A stretch of DNA of 64,000 nucleotides, taken from Bacillus sp. AFS059628. GTDB lineage: Bacteria; Bacillota; Bacilli; Bacillales; Bacillaceae_G. A program made the position numbers and the translations under genes. This document shows positions 45,373 to 54,230 of this stretch, in pieces; the stretch's first letter is position 1; each line of letters begins with the position of its first letter. The notes beneath the pieces were generated by a model. The model ran no database searches. It saw only the letters and a list, made by a program, of their open reading frames with translations, and was not told the origin of the DNA. The stretch is taken from assembly GCF_002571225.1 (NCBI RefSeq), contig NZ_NVEC01000096.1, positions 1 through 64,000 of the forward strand, given 5' to 3'.

Positions 45373-47808
45373 ATCTGAAAAATCTATATTAGCTTCATAA
45401 AAGTCAAATCCTAGTTCTCCTACAAGTTCCATATTTAACGGTATACCATTAAATTTCTTTCCCTTATGGCTTACAAGTTTGTAATCAACTACTTTACTTC
45501 CTTTTTCAACTGGAATTGTCATGCCTCTCTTTAACCATTCACGCCTTACTTGCTTTTCTTCAACACCTAAGAAATCGGTAGTATAAGCTGGGGTCAAAAA
45601 CAACTGTCTTTGTTTATCTTTATAGATTGCTTTAATAATTTTAGGCATATAATCATAAAATATATTTTGTCTACTACTATCCAAATCCGTAAGTATCTCT
45701 TCTAAAAATTGAAGTGGCTTATCAATGGATTTATTTTCTTCTGCTATATCATCAAATAATGAGGAAATGGCTTTTAGATCAATATCAAAGTCCATTTTGT
45801 TTTTCAATATACTGCCTGTAAAATGAACTGCTGCATAATATCCAGCTAATCGGCTTAATACTTCATTACCTTTCGCTTTATCTACATAGTGTTTTCTAAA
45901 CTTGTGATACTCTGGAGTAAGCTCCTTCTTATGTTTCAACCAAACTTTTAAGAACTCTATTCCTATCGCTCCATAATTGTTTTCCATTGCTTCATAAAGT
46001 CCCATGATATTGCTATGATCTTTCTTTAATGGCTCGTCAATTAATGGGATAATCCTTGCAGCCGCTCCACCTTGATTTTTAGCGTACTCATTTAGAGAAA
46101 CTTCACCTGTACTTAGTAAAATATTATGCCAAGTATACTCCCGCTGACTTCCTTTTAAACTTCCTCTTCCTTTTGAACGTCCTCCACTGAAAGAATAAAT
46201 AACATCTTTTAAAATACGTTCATCGGCTTTTCGTGTATCATCCATTAATAAAGGAAAACTGTTTAAATATGCTGATTTTCTCTCAATAGATACTTTTGTA
46301 GCATTCCATTCACTCATTAAGCTTTCATTACCCCAAACACTTGCGGCTACTTTTAATGTAGTAGTTTTCCCCTGTGAGGTGGTTCCGCTTAAATCAACAA
46401 TGAAAGGTTGCAAGCGTAAATCCTTTATAATGACACTCGCAAAACTAGAAAGAACAAAAAATACTGCCTTGGGATTCTGTTTAATTCGTTCAAACACTTC
46501 TTTTTTCCAAGTATCACTTGTTCCTTTCACCTCAAAGGCTTCAAGTAATTGTTTCTCACCATGATCTATCGCCATAATTTCAACATCTTTAGTAACTAAA
46601 GGATGGATAAAAGTATCCTTTATATGCCCTAAACGCTCTACCGCATAATTTTGTTCTATATTATTAATCAATAGATATTGGTCAAAATAAGTAATGATTT
46701 TTTTAACGTTATTATCATTAACGGAAAAGCCTTTATCACTTAGCTCTAATAATTCTTTTCTAACAGCAATAGTAGAAGCTGGCACAACTTCACTTACAGT
46801 TCTATTACTTTCCTTCCATTCAATTTCATAAAGTACTTGTGGACGCTCTATGTTGTGGAATTCCTTTGTAATATATGGTGTTTTGCGAGATACGAGTTTT
46901 GTTATCTCATTTCCATCCTTATCCTCTCTCGTCTCAAAAAGTGTACCTTTATTTCCCACTTTAAAAGGCTTAGGAATGATTTTATTTTCGTCTTTACCTT
47001 CGGCATGTGTTTCAAAATTACTGTCAGATGTATGCTGTCTTTTTGTCTGGTCTGGTTTCCATTGAATAGCTGACTGCGTAAGGCTCTTTAATTCGTTATA
47101 AGGAAAATCAGTTTTATCTAAAAGAAAATACTCATATATAAGCTCCATTGCCTGCATTATTTCCTCGTTAGAAACATTCCACGCTTTTAAATGCGTAGCA
47201 AACTTATACATTGTGTCATTTCTGCTACCTGAGCTTTCTATAGGTACTGGAAACATATAATCTTTAGATTTATCTGTATTTCTAACAGGTATTAAATAGT
47301 GTGGTAATTCGTCCAGCTGATCTATGCTATTATTTGCTATATAGCGTCCTTCTGTGTTGTTTGTAGGAAAAACAATATATCCTGCTCCAGCTGTACGGGT
47401 ATCAATAACTACACCTATTTGAGAGAAATATTTCGTAATCTGTTTAATGTCTTGTGTCCTTTTCTCTTTAGCTGCAAAAACGAACTGCCATCCGTTTGGT
47501 GTTTTAATCGAATGGTGATGCCTGTTTTCTCCTTCAAGCAAATCTTTCACAAGTTCTCCTTGAACCTGGTCATCCACATCTATGATAATCCGCTCCTGGG
47601 GAATAACTGCTCCAATCCATCCGCCTTGGTTTATCCATTTATTTATTTCTAAATCATCTAATCCCTGGCTATCTTTCCACTTACATACTGGCGTTTTCGC
47701 TTTTTGATACCCCTGATTTCCATTTGCATATCCAGTTAACTTGATAATTTTTGCTCCAGGTAACATTTCATCAATTATTGTTATATAGTGCGGCATGGTA
47801 ACTTTCAA
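45370..47808 (-). CDS. Primase-polymerase/helicase replication protein
   Basis: This 812-residue protein begins with a primase-polymerase (AEP) domain: IIIDVDD (D77-x-D79), the HHSIKTPNGWQFVF segment and D136 in GVVIDTRTAGAGYIVFP. The C-terminal DUF927-like helicase has Walker A GTTSQGKTT (475-483, K481) and Walker B FPLLMDD (D523, D524). A C-terminal region could read the origin. It should initiate element replication at the iterons directly downstream. AGGAGGTGC precedes the start. It is the main gene of the early operon. Confidence 0.85.
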   Translation of the reverse strand: MKVTMPHYITIIDEMLPGAKIIKLTGYANGNQGYQKAKTPVCKWKDSQGLDDLEINKWINQGGWIGAVIPQERIIIDVDDQVQGELVKDLLEGENRHHHSIKTPNGWQFVFAAKEKRTQDIKQITKYFSQIGVVIDTRTAGAGYIVFPTNNTEGRYIANNSIDQLDELPHYLIPVRNTDKSKDYMFPVPIESSGSRNDTMYKFATHLKAWNVSNEEIMQAMELIYEYFLLDKTDFPYNELKSLTQSAIQWKPDQTKRQHTSDSNFETHAEGKDENKIIPKPFKVGNKGTLFETREDKDGNEITKLVSRKTPYITKEFHNIERPQVLYEIEWKESNRTVSEVVPASTIAVRKELLELSDKGFSVNDNNVKKIITYFDQYLLINNIEQNYAVERLGHIKDTFIHPLVTKDVEIMAIDHGEKQLLEAFEVKGTSDTWKKEVFERIKQNPKAVFFVLSSFASVIIKDLRLQPFIVDLSGTTSQGKTTTLKVAASVWGNESLMSEWNATKVSIERKSAYLNSFPLLMDDTRKADERILKDVIYSFSGGRSKGRGSLKGSQREYTWHNILLSTGEVSLNEYAKNQGGAAARIIPLIDEPLKKDHSNIMGLYEAMENNYGAIGIEFLKVWLKHKKELTPEYHKFRKHYVDKAKGNEVLSRLAGYYAAVHFTGSILKNKMDFDIDLKAISSLFDDIAEENKSIDKPLQFLEEILTDLDSSRQNIFYDYMPKIIKAIYKDKQRQLFLTPAYTTDFLGVEEKQVRREWLKRGMTIPVEKGSKVVDYKLVSHKGKKFNGIPLNMELVGELGFDFYEANIDFSD

Positions 47809-47854
47809 AAATGAGCACCTCCTTTTCTCTTAATAATGTTTTTAAAAGTAAATA

Positions 47855-48001
47855 TCATACTTGCTTTAATATTCGATTAATTTCTTCTAAAACTTTGATT
47901 GCTTTTGAATCACCGTTCTCCGCTTTTTCTAAGATGATATGTAACTTGTCTTCACGTATTTCAGCAGCTGACATTAATTTATTAACTGATACTTCGCCCA
48001 C
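47855..48001 (-). CDS. 48-residue early protein
   Basis: GTG 48001, 8 nt after GAGGTG, opens MGEVSVNKLMSAAEIREDKL... ending LEEINRILKQV, a helical acidic protein. Its codon use and strong site make it likely real. It lies between the DUF771-like gene and the primase in the early operon. No family is recognised. Confidence 0.6.
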   Translation of the reverse strand: MGEVSVNKLMSAAEIREDKLHIILEKAENGDSKAIKVLEEINRILKQV

Positions 48002-48073
48002 ATGTATTCACCTCAACCCTTTGAATATCAAAAAAATTACTTATTTTTAAATTTGATAAAACTTCTAATTTTC

Positions 48074-48087
48074 ACGTTTGCTCACGC
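48074..48087 (+). repeat. Element motif ACGTTTGCTCACGC, copy 2
   Basis: It lies in the gap between the 48-residue gene and the DUF771-like gene of the early operon and differs at one position from the copy before the integrase. Confidence 0.5.
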
Positions 48088-48108
48088 TTTTGATTTAATT
48101 TTCTACTT

Positions 48109-48381
48109 CTACCAAGAATCCATAATCTGTTTAATTGCTTCCATCGTCGGCTCATAAAACCAGTATCTTTTTCCACCGGGTTTACGACGTTCGAATTGTT
48201 TGACTCTCGGATCTTGGAGTATATCAAGTTCAAGACTTGATTTAGAAATGCATGTTAATTCAGCCATTTTATTAATATCAATTGTAAAAAAGGTTTGATG
48301 GATACTCTCATCAATTTTCTTTTGGATGTAATCACGCAACTGCTTTTGGTCAACATCGACATTAATTGTTGCTAATTCCAT
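48109..48381 (-). CDS. DUF771-type small phage protein
   Basis: This 90-residue protein (MELATINVDVDQKQLRDYIQ ... RKPGGKRYWFYEPTMEAI) fits DUF771, a winged-helix-like family seen next to Cro/repressor genes in phages and satellites and sometimes called excisionase-like. I chose ATG 48381 with AAGGGAGA upstream; a longer frame from 48429 lacks a site. It overlaps the Cro-like gene by 20 nt. An excisionase or early-control role is plausible. Confidence 0.65.
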   Translation of the reverse strand: MELATINVDVDQKQLRDYIQKKIDESIHQTFFTIDINKMAELTCISKSSLELDILQDPRVKQFERRKPGGKRYWFYEPTMEAIKQIMDSW

Positions 48382-48631
48382 ATTGAATCTCCCTTTCACT
48401 TTGTTTGCTGTCACCAACCACTTTAACAAAAAAAATATCTTCTATTTTGAGATTCAAACCTTTAGAAATTTTTGTCGCTATTACTGGTGATGGATTACAA
48501 TCCCCTTTTAAAATTTGGCTTAAATAAGCATGAGAGAAACCATTTTCTTTAGAAAAACTTCTTAAGCTTTTACCTGTTTTGGCGATTAAAAGCCTAGTTG
48601 TTATTTCATCTTTCAATTTTATTTCAATCAT
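48362..48631 (-). CDS. Cro-like XRE regulator
   Basis: This 89-residue helix-turn-helix protein (RSFSKENGFSHAYLSQILKG) is the first gene of the leftward early operon, divergent from the repressor gene. In such modules it represses the repressor promoter, favouring the lytic or excised state. Its promoter (TTGACG-18-TATACT, 48694-48665) lies in the shared operator region. Confidence 0.75.
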   Translation of the reverse strand: MIEIKLKDEITTRLLIAKTGKSLRSFSKENGFSHAYLSQILKGDCNPSPVIATKISKGLNLKIEDIFFVKVVGDSKQSEREIQYGISNN

Positions 48632-48664
48632 TTTTGCTCACCAACTTTTTCTTTGCTTGGTCAT

Positions 48665-48741
48665 AGTATACAATCTACCGTTTGGTATCGTCAACCATTA
48701 TTTTAAATTTGTTTGACATAACTACCACCCTAAAGTAAAAT
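48665..48741. promoter_or_regulatory. Divergent early/repressor promoters
   Basis: The minus-strand promoter is TTGACG (48689-48694) and TATACT (48665-48670) with an 18-bp spacer. The plus-strand promoter is TTGACA (48713-48718) and TAAAAT (48736-48741) with a 17-bp spacer. Both lie in the 132-bp space between the Cro-like and repressor genes and probably hold their operators. Confidence 0.7.
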
Positions 48742-48763
48742 TTAGACAAATAAATAAAAGAAG

Positions 48764-49312
48764 GTGATTAAAATAGAATTAGGTGAATATATACGAAAAG
48801 TTCGCACGGACAAAAAACTTTCATTAAGAAAAGCAGCAGAATTGACTGGTATATCGCATCCTTATTTATCTCAATTAGAGACAGGTAGTCATAAAAAACC
48901 ATCAGCAGAAATATTAGAGAAAATAGCTGAAGGGTTAGATATTCATTTTAATTATCTCTCCTATCTAGCTGGTTATATTAACTATCCACTTATCGAAAAT
49001 GATGAAACTTTAACAAATGAAGAAAAAGAAGAGCAGATAAAAGAAGCTATTCATAAAATACCTGGTAATATTTTTAATGATCCTTTTAATTCTTCAAAGA
49101 CAATACCTATAACTTCATTTGTACCCAAATTCATAAATATTATAGATGAAGAAGACGGAGTAGAAAGTCAGATTCCTACTACAAAAGAACATCTATTTGA
49201 TTTACATTATCTACTTCAGATGGATGTAGACATTTGCTATGACAAAAAAACCTTAACTAATGAGAATAAAAAAGATATCTTAAAGTTTATTGAAAACTTC
49301 ATAATTAAATAA
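48764..49312 (+). CDS. Master repressor, XRE family
   Basis: This 182-residue protein has an N-terminal helix-turn-helix (LSLRKAAELTGISHPYLSQLE) and an acidic C-terminal domain without the Ser/Lys protease signature of LexA-type repressors. So it is probably inactivated by a partner protein, as the SaPI Stl repressors are, rather than by self-cleavage. The start is uncertain: GTG 48764 is itself part of the best ribosome site AAGGTGAT. It lies upstream of the integrase on the same strand. Confidence 0.75.
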   Translation: MIKIELGEYIRKVRTDKKLSLRKAAELTGISHPYLSQLETGSHKKPSAEILEKIAEGLDIHFNYLSYLAGYINYPLIENDETLTNEEKEEQIKEAIHKIPGNIFNDPFNSSKTIPITSFVPKFINIIDEEDGVESQIPTTKEHLFDLHYLLQMDVDICYDKKTLTNENKKDILKFIENFIIK

Positions 49313-49338
49313 TTATAAGTATCCTTTCCCTTTTAATA

Positions 49339-49352
49339 GCGTTTGCTCACGC
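49339..49352 (+). repeat. Element motif GCGTTTGCTCACGC, copy 3, before the integrase
   Basis: It is an imperfect palindrome (GCGT...ACGC) 20 bp before the integrase start. Related copies are at 48074-48087 and, inverted, at 34887-34900 close to attL. It could be an integrase/excisionase or regulator site. Confidence 0.5.
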
Positions 49353-49371
49353 ACGAAAGGGTAGATAAATA

Positions 49372-50547
49372 ATGAAACTATATAAAACAAAGAAAGATCC
49401 TGAATTATACTATTATTTCAATACCAAAGGTGTAAAACTATGGTGTTTTAGACATAGATACTATGATTCATTAGGAAAAAGGCGAGAAAAATACAAACAG
49501 GGTTATAAATCTGAAAATGAAGCTTACCGAGGGTTACTTGAAGTTAAGACAAGTATCTTAAATGGTGAAGTTAAACAGGTTAAAAACTCCAATTTAACTA
49601 TTTCAGAATGGTTAGATATATGGTATGAAACTCACAAAAATGAATGGAAGATCTCTTCATGTTCACAACGAGAAAATGCTATTAAATATCAAATGAAACC
49701 ACTGCTCGGTAAATATAAATTATCTGAGTTAGATAAATCAACTTACAAGCGTGTTTATATCAATGAACTATTAAAGAGATATAAACCTAGTACCGTTCAA
49801 CTTTTTCACAGACTTTTTAAAATTGCAATCAATGCAGCTGTGGATGATGAACTTATTCCTCGTAATAGATTTAATAAAATTACAATACCAAATGAAGAAA
49901 AGACAGTAGAAAACTTCTTCACAGCTGAAGAGTTAAATGAATTCATAGCAGCTGCTAAAAAGCACGAAAACATCACAAACTATAGCATAATTTTGTTACT
50001 TGCTTTCACTGGATTAAGAAAAGGTGAGGCACTCGGGTTACAGTGGAAAAACATTAATTTCGAAGAAAAAACTCTAACTGTAGAACGCACTCGTGATAAC
50101 AAGGGAACACGCACACCCAAAACTAAAAATAGCTTCCGTACGATTTTAATTGATGATACTCTCATTAATCAATTGAAGGCCTATAGAACATGGTGTAAAA
50201 AAACAAAGCTCTCTTTCGGCCTGCACTTAAACGACGATGATTTTATTTTCATATCTTATCAATCTGGAACACCTATAACAGATAACCCTTTAATGTATAG
50301 TTTTCAACGCATATTAAAACATACAACTTTGAAAAAAATCACTCCACATGGTTTAAGACACACACATGCGACATTATTAATTAGCCAGCGGATACCAGTA
50401 AAAGTTATTGCTGATCGTTTAGGTAATACACCGCAGATGATTTTTGATATATATGGTCATTCATTTAAGGAATTAGAAGAAGAGTCAGTCGCTGCATTTA
50501 GTACAAGTTTACTTACAGCTGGGGGAACTTTTGGGGGGGATTTTTAA
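49372..50547 (+). CDS. Tyrosine-type site-specific integrase
   Basis: This 391-residue recombinase has an N-terminal arm-binding domain (about residues 1-70), a SAM-like core-binding domain (75-160) and the catalytic domain. Active-site residues are R216 (AFTGLRKGEALGL), H326 and R329 (TPHGLRHTHATLL) and Y361 (IFDIYGHS). The usual His/Trp after the second Arg is N352 (RLGNTP), a slight variation. It should insert the element into the 3' end of rpsD. Its last codons contain the right G-rich repeat. Confidence 0.92.
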   Translation: MKLYKTKKDPELYYYFNTKGVKLWCFRHRYYDSLGKRREKYKQGYKSENEAYRGLLEVKTSILNGEVKQVKNSNLTISEWLDIWYETHKNEWKISSCSQRENAIKYQMKPLLGKYKLSELDKSTYKRVYINELLKRYKPSTVQLFHRLFKIAINAAVDDELIPRNRFNKITIPNEEKTVENFFTAEELNEFIAAAKKHENITNYSIILLLAFTGLRKGEALGLQWKNINFEEKTLTVERTRDNKGTRTPKTKNSFRTILIDDTLINQLKAYRTWCKKTKLSFGLHLNDDDFIFISYQSGTPITDNPLMYSFQRILKHTTLKKITPHGLRHTHATLLISQRIPVKVIADRLGNTPQMIFDIYGHSFKELEEESVAAFSTSLLTAGGTFGGDF

Positions 50548-50550
50548 AAT
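50518..50550. repeat. G-rich end repeat, right copy
   Basis: GCTGGGGGAACTTTTGGGGG then GGATTTTTAAAAT matches 34847-34879 and overlaps the integrase stop. Confidence 0.45.
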
Positions 50551-50593
50551 CATACCTCGAAACCTTGATAATATAAGGGGTTTTAATACTAAG

Positions 50594-50612
50594 GAGTTCT
50601 ACTCTCGTTAAT
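50594..50612 (+). repeat. attR: right 19-bp direct repeat
   Basis: GAGTTCTACTCTCGTTAAT repeats the 3' end of rpsD without the rest of the gene. The native rpsD terminator follows 4 nt later. Confidence 0.9.
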
Positions 50613-50615
50613 GAC

Positions 50616-50645
50616 AAAAAGCCAATCCTGTGGATTGGCTTTTTT
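50616..50645 (+). terminator. Native rpsD terminator, displaced by the element
   Basis: AAAAAGCCAATCC/GGATTGGCTTTTTT is a strong stem right after attR. It would lie 4 nt after the rpsD stop once the element is excised. Confidence 0.85.
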
Positions 50646-50664
50646 CGTTATATATAAAATAAAA

Positions 50665-50793
50665 TTATTTATTTTCCTCTTTCTGAACATATACATAAGC
50701 ATCTTTCTGCTCTTTATGTACATCCACCTTCGAATTCTCTGCAAGCTGACCCGCGTTTAGCAAAGAAAAAATAATGAGCGCTTCTAGTGACAT
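50665..50793 (-). CDS. 42-residue small protein
   Basis: ATG 50793 follows AAAGGAGTGG by 10 nt and opens MSLEALIIFSLLNAGQLAEN, ending KDAYVYVQKEENK. A short hydrophobic start and charged end suggest a membrane-associated peptide. No family is recognised. The ribosome site supports translation. Confidence 0.55.
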   Translation of the reverse strand: MSLEALIIFSLLNAGQLAENSKVDVHKEQKDAYVYVQKEENK

Positions 50794-50943
50794 TTCGTTT
50801 TACCACTCCTTTCTAGTTGTTATACCTTTATCATACCGCTTACATGTGATTTCCGTATGAACTCGAAAAGGAGATTACAACAAAAAGGTTACAGGAATAC
50901 GAATGAACGCTATAATAACCAGTAAATAGGAGGTTGATTCATT

Positions 50944-51246
50944 TTGACAATAAACCAAATGGTTCAATTAGGTAGTGCATGTATGTTGTTTATTACTTCC
51001 GCACTTATTAATTGGTATCAGGGGAATAATTTAATAGATAATCCTGATGAATGGAAATATAGCGCTAAGTTTACGAATTACTTTAAAGGCACCGTTTCAA
51101 ATTACGAAGATATTTATCAAATCGATTTCTTTATATATGCAGCAAAATTTTATCCAACAGCATTTATTGTTATGCTCATTAGCTTACTTTATATGCTCGT
51201 ATTAATTCTTCATATTCTATTTACAAGAACTCGTAAGGTAAACTAA
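50944..51246 (+). CDS. DUF4306/YjdJ-like small membrane protein
   Basis: This 100-residue protein has two membrane helices (about residues 7-23 and 73-92) and an outside loop with DEWKYSAKFTNYF and QIDFFIYAAKFYP, resembling YjdJ-type DUF4306 proteins. The start at 50944 is TTG behind TAGGAGG. Function is unknown. It converges on tyrS; the space between (51247-51323) holds a weak hairpin, AACCCCGAAT/ATTCAGGGT. Confidence 0.6.
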   Translation: MTINQMVQLGSACMLFITSALINWYQGNNLIDNPDEWKYSAKFTNYFKGTVSNYEDIYQIDFFIYAAKFYPTAFIVMLISLLYMLVLILHILFTRTRKVN

Positions 51247-51323
51247 ATTCATACATAAAAACCCCGAATCATAAACTTTTCAGCCTATAATTCAGGGTAC
51301 TATTTGTTTATATTCGTTTCTAA

Positions 51324-52583
<1,260 letters not shown>

Positions 52584-52629
52584 CTACATACTCTCCTTTA
52601 AGTTCATTACTGGCGTGAAGGTTGAAAAC

Positions 52630-52890
52630 ATAAAAAAATCGCCCCTTCAAATAAGGGACGATTTTGATTATCGCGTTACCACCCTAGTTGCAGGCCAAAA
52701 AAGCCTACCACCTTATTTACATAACGGCTTAGCACCGTCTTTTCCCTTTTGAATACCATTCAATCGAAAAAAGATGCTCTAGGGGCGTAATTCGCGATCA
52801 TCTATGTGCTGATTTTCACCGGCCATCAGCTCTCTAAAACAGGGAAATGATCACTACTTCTCCCTTTCCACGCTCAATTATTCATATACT
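52630..52890 (-). ncRNA. T-box leader of tyrS
   Basis: On the minus strand the leader has the conserved T-box AGGGTGGTAACGCG (52672-52685) and a terminator GTCCCTT/AAGGGGC with a T-run (52633-52665). A stem-I-like region contains GAGAGCTGATGG and CGGTGAAAATCAGC. The triplet TAC in GAATTACGCCC (52787-52789) is a fitting tyrosine specifier. Confidence 0.93.
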
Positions 52891-52956
52891 TTTCTTTATA
52901 CCATCATTTATATAGGCGTGTCAAATAGAGGTCGAGTTTCTCTTCTTCCCAATCCT

Positions 52957-53208
52957 TTACAACGTCGCAAAGAGTATCGTAATAAGAGAAATCACCGGAA
53001 CCCCAACTAATAACGATACGTGAAATACAACCGATAAATCATTCCCAATCGTAGCCTCCACAGGATCTTTCGCTGGAGAACCAAGAAATCCGATTAATCG
53101 ATCGAAGCGACTTACCGTTTTTGGAAAGTCCGGTACTTCTACATAGTCACTATCTAAATGCTGTCTTAATTTATATTCACTCTTAAAGGGATTTTCGCTC
53201 AATTTCAT
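52957..53208 (-). CDS. Probable anti-sigma or partner protein of the ECF sigma factor
   Basis: This 83-residue protein has a soluble N-terminus (EYKLRQHLDSDYVEVPDFPK) and one membrane helix near the C-terminus (VVFHVSLLVGVPVISLITIL). It overlaps the sigma gene by 26 nt and has its own CTGGAGGTGG site, so both are made together. Small membrane proteins coded right after ECF sigma factors usually bind and hold them. No zinc-binding anti-sigma motif is present, so the role is inferred. Confidence 0.65.
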   Translation of the reverse strand: MKLSENPFKSEYKLRQHLDSDYVEVPDFPKTVSRFDRLIGFLGSPAKDPVEATIGNDLSVVFHVSLLVGVPVISLITILFATL

Positions 53209-53728
53209 CCACCTCCAGCAATTGTTTCAATTTCTTTATCCCGTTATGAAGTCTCGACTTCACTGTTCCAATTGGAATGTTTAATATCTCTGCAATTTCT
53301 TTTTGCTGCATATCATGATAATAAGAAAGAATAAGGACAGCTCGCTGCTCTTCCGGAACTTTCAAAATTGCCTCTCTTACTGTGAGCCGATCTTCGTGAG
53401 AAAATTCTTTTTCCTGAATTGGCACTAAAAATGGCAAAAGCGTACGCCACTTTTTTCTTCTATTTAATTTATTAATCATTAGACGATAACCAATTTGAAA
53501 TAAATACGTTTTTATTTTTCCTTTTTCAAGTTCATACATATGTTTCTTACGCTCTAACGTCAAAAACGTATCTTGCACAAGATCGATGCTTAATTGTTCA
53601 TCTCGATTAAATCGATATAAAAATGTGTATAGCGCTGGTTTGATTAAAACATATAGTTTTTCCCCAGCCTGCTTATCTCCACTTTGATACGCAAGCATGA
53701 GCTCCTCCTCAATCCCAATCTGCGCCAT
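53183..53728 (-). CDS. ECF-type RNA polymerase sigma factor
   Basis: This 181-residue protein has sigma region 2 (SIDLVQDTFLTLERKK) and region 4 (VLILSYYHDMQQKEIAEILN, then IPIGTVKSRLHNGIKKL), the two domains of ECF sigma factors. Its signal and target promoters are unknown. It starts within the last codons of the membrane protein before it and overlaps the partner protein after it, giving a tight three-gene operon. Confidence 0.88.
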   Translation of the reverse strand: MAQIGIEEELMLAYQSGDKQAGEKLYVLIKPALYTFLYRFNRDEQLSIDLVQDTFLTLERKKHMYELEKGKIKTYLFQIGYRLMINKLNRRKKWRTLLPFLVPIQEKEFSHEDRLTVREAILKVPEEQRAVLILSYYHDMQQKEIAEILNIPIGTVKSRLHNGIKKLKQLLEVDEIERKSL

Positions 53729-54164
53729 GATTTTTGATCTCCTTTATTCCTTTTAACGTTAATGAAATACGGGAAATCAAATATGCAATTGCAATAAAAA
53801 CCCACAACTGCGATTGATTTGTAAAAAATTGAACATATGGATTTTGAATTGTAAATCCCATTGGAACTAAAAAAATTAAAACCTGCACACATATGCATGC
53901 ATACAATGCCAGACAAACAGAAATCGTATCAAATACATTCCAGCGAAAATAAACTTTTGTTTTTGTAAAATCGATTTTATTCCCTTTTTTTCGTACTATG
54001 TGTTTTCTATCAAACGGAATAATAATTGAAAACACAACACTCATTATAACTCCAGCTGTAAGCATTGATACTCTATATCCAATTGGTATCGGTAAGAAAA
54101 GACCACAAGAAAATACGACTATAATTCCAAGTAAAGCAAAAATAAGAAGTAATTTATTAGACAT
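53709..54164 (-). CDS. Membrane protein of the sigma operon
   Basis: This 151-residue protein has four membrane helices (about residues 4-20, 26-48, 68-92 and 110-127). I chose ATG 54164, 6 nt after GGGAGGC; a longer frame from 54227 adds 21 residues with no site. Its end overlaps the sigma factor start by 20 nt. It may sense envelope state for the sigma factor. No family is recognised. Confidence 0.65.
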   Translation of the reverse strand: MSNKLLLIFALLGIIVVFSCGLFLPIPIGYRVSMLTAGVIMSVVFSIIIPFDRKHIVRKKGNKIDFTKTKVYFRWNVFDTISVCLALYACICVQVLIFLVPMGFTIQNPYVQFFTNQSQLWVFIAIAYLISRISLTLKGIKEIKNHGADWD

Positions 54165-54230
54165 AAAAAAGCCTCCCTCATCTATTCTTTCATAAGTGTA
54201 TACAGACGAGGAAGGCACTTCGTTCAAATA

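Larger units (their letters stand above)
34714..50612. mobile_element. Phage-satellite-like integrated element (PICI-like) in the 3' end of rpsD
   Basis: About 15.9 kb lies between the 19-bp repeats. It contains integrase and repressor on one strand, a divergent early operon with Cro-like, DUF771-type and primase genes, a putative origin, a late regulator and an orphan terminase small subunit. Cargo genes fill the left half. No large terminase, portal, capsid, tail, lysis or conjugation genes are seen. This is the gene order of phage-inducible chromosomal islands of Gram-positive bacteria (for example SaPIs). Helper dependence and mobility are inference. Confidence 0.8.

Noticed and set aside
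34714-50612. Complete prophage
   Set aside because: Only 15.9 kb, with no large terminase, portal, capsid, tail or lysis gene; integrase, repressor and orphan terS fit a satellite.
34714-50612. Integrative conjugative element
   Set aside because: No relaxase, coupling protein or type IV secretion gene was seen on either strand.
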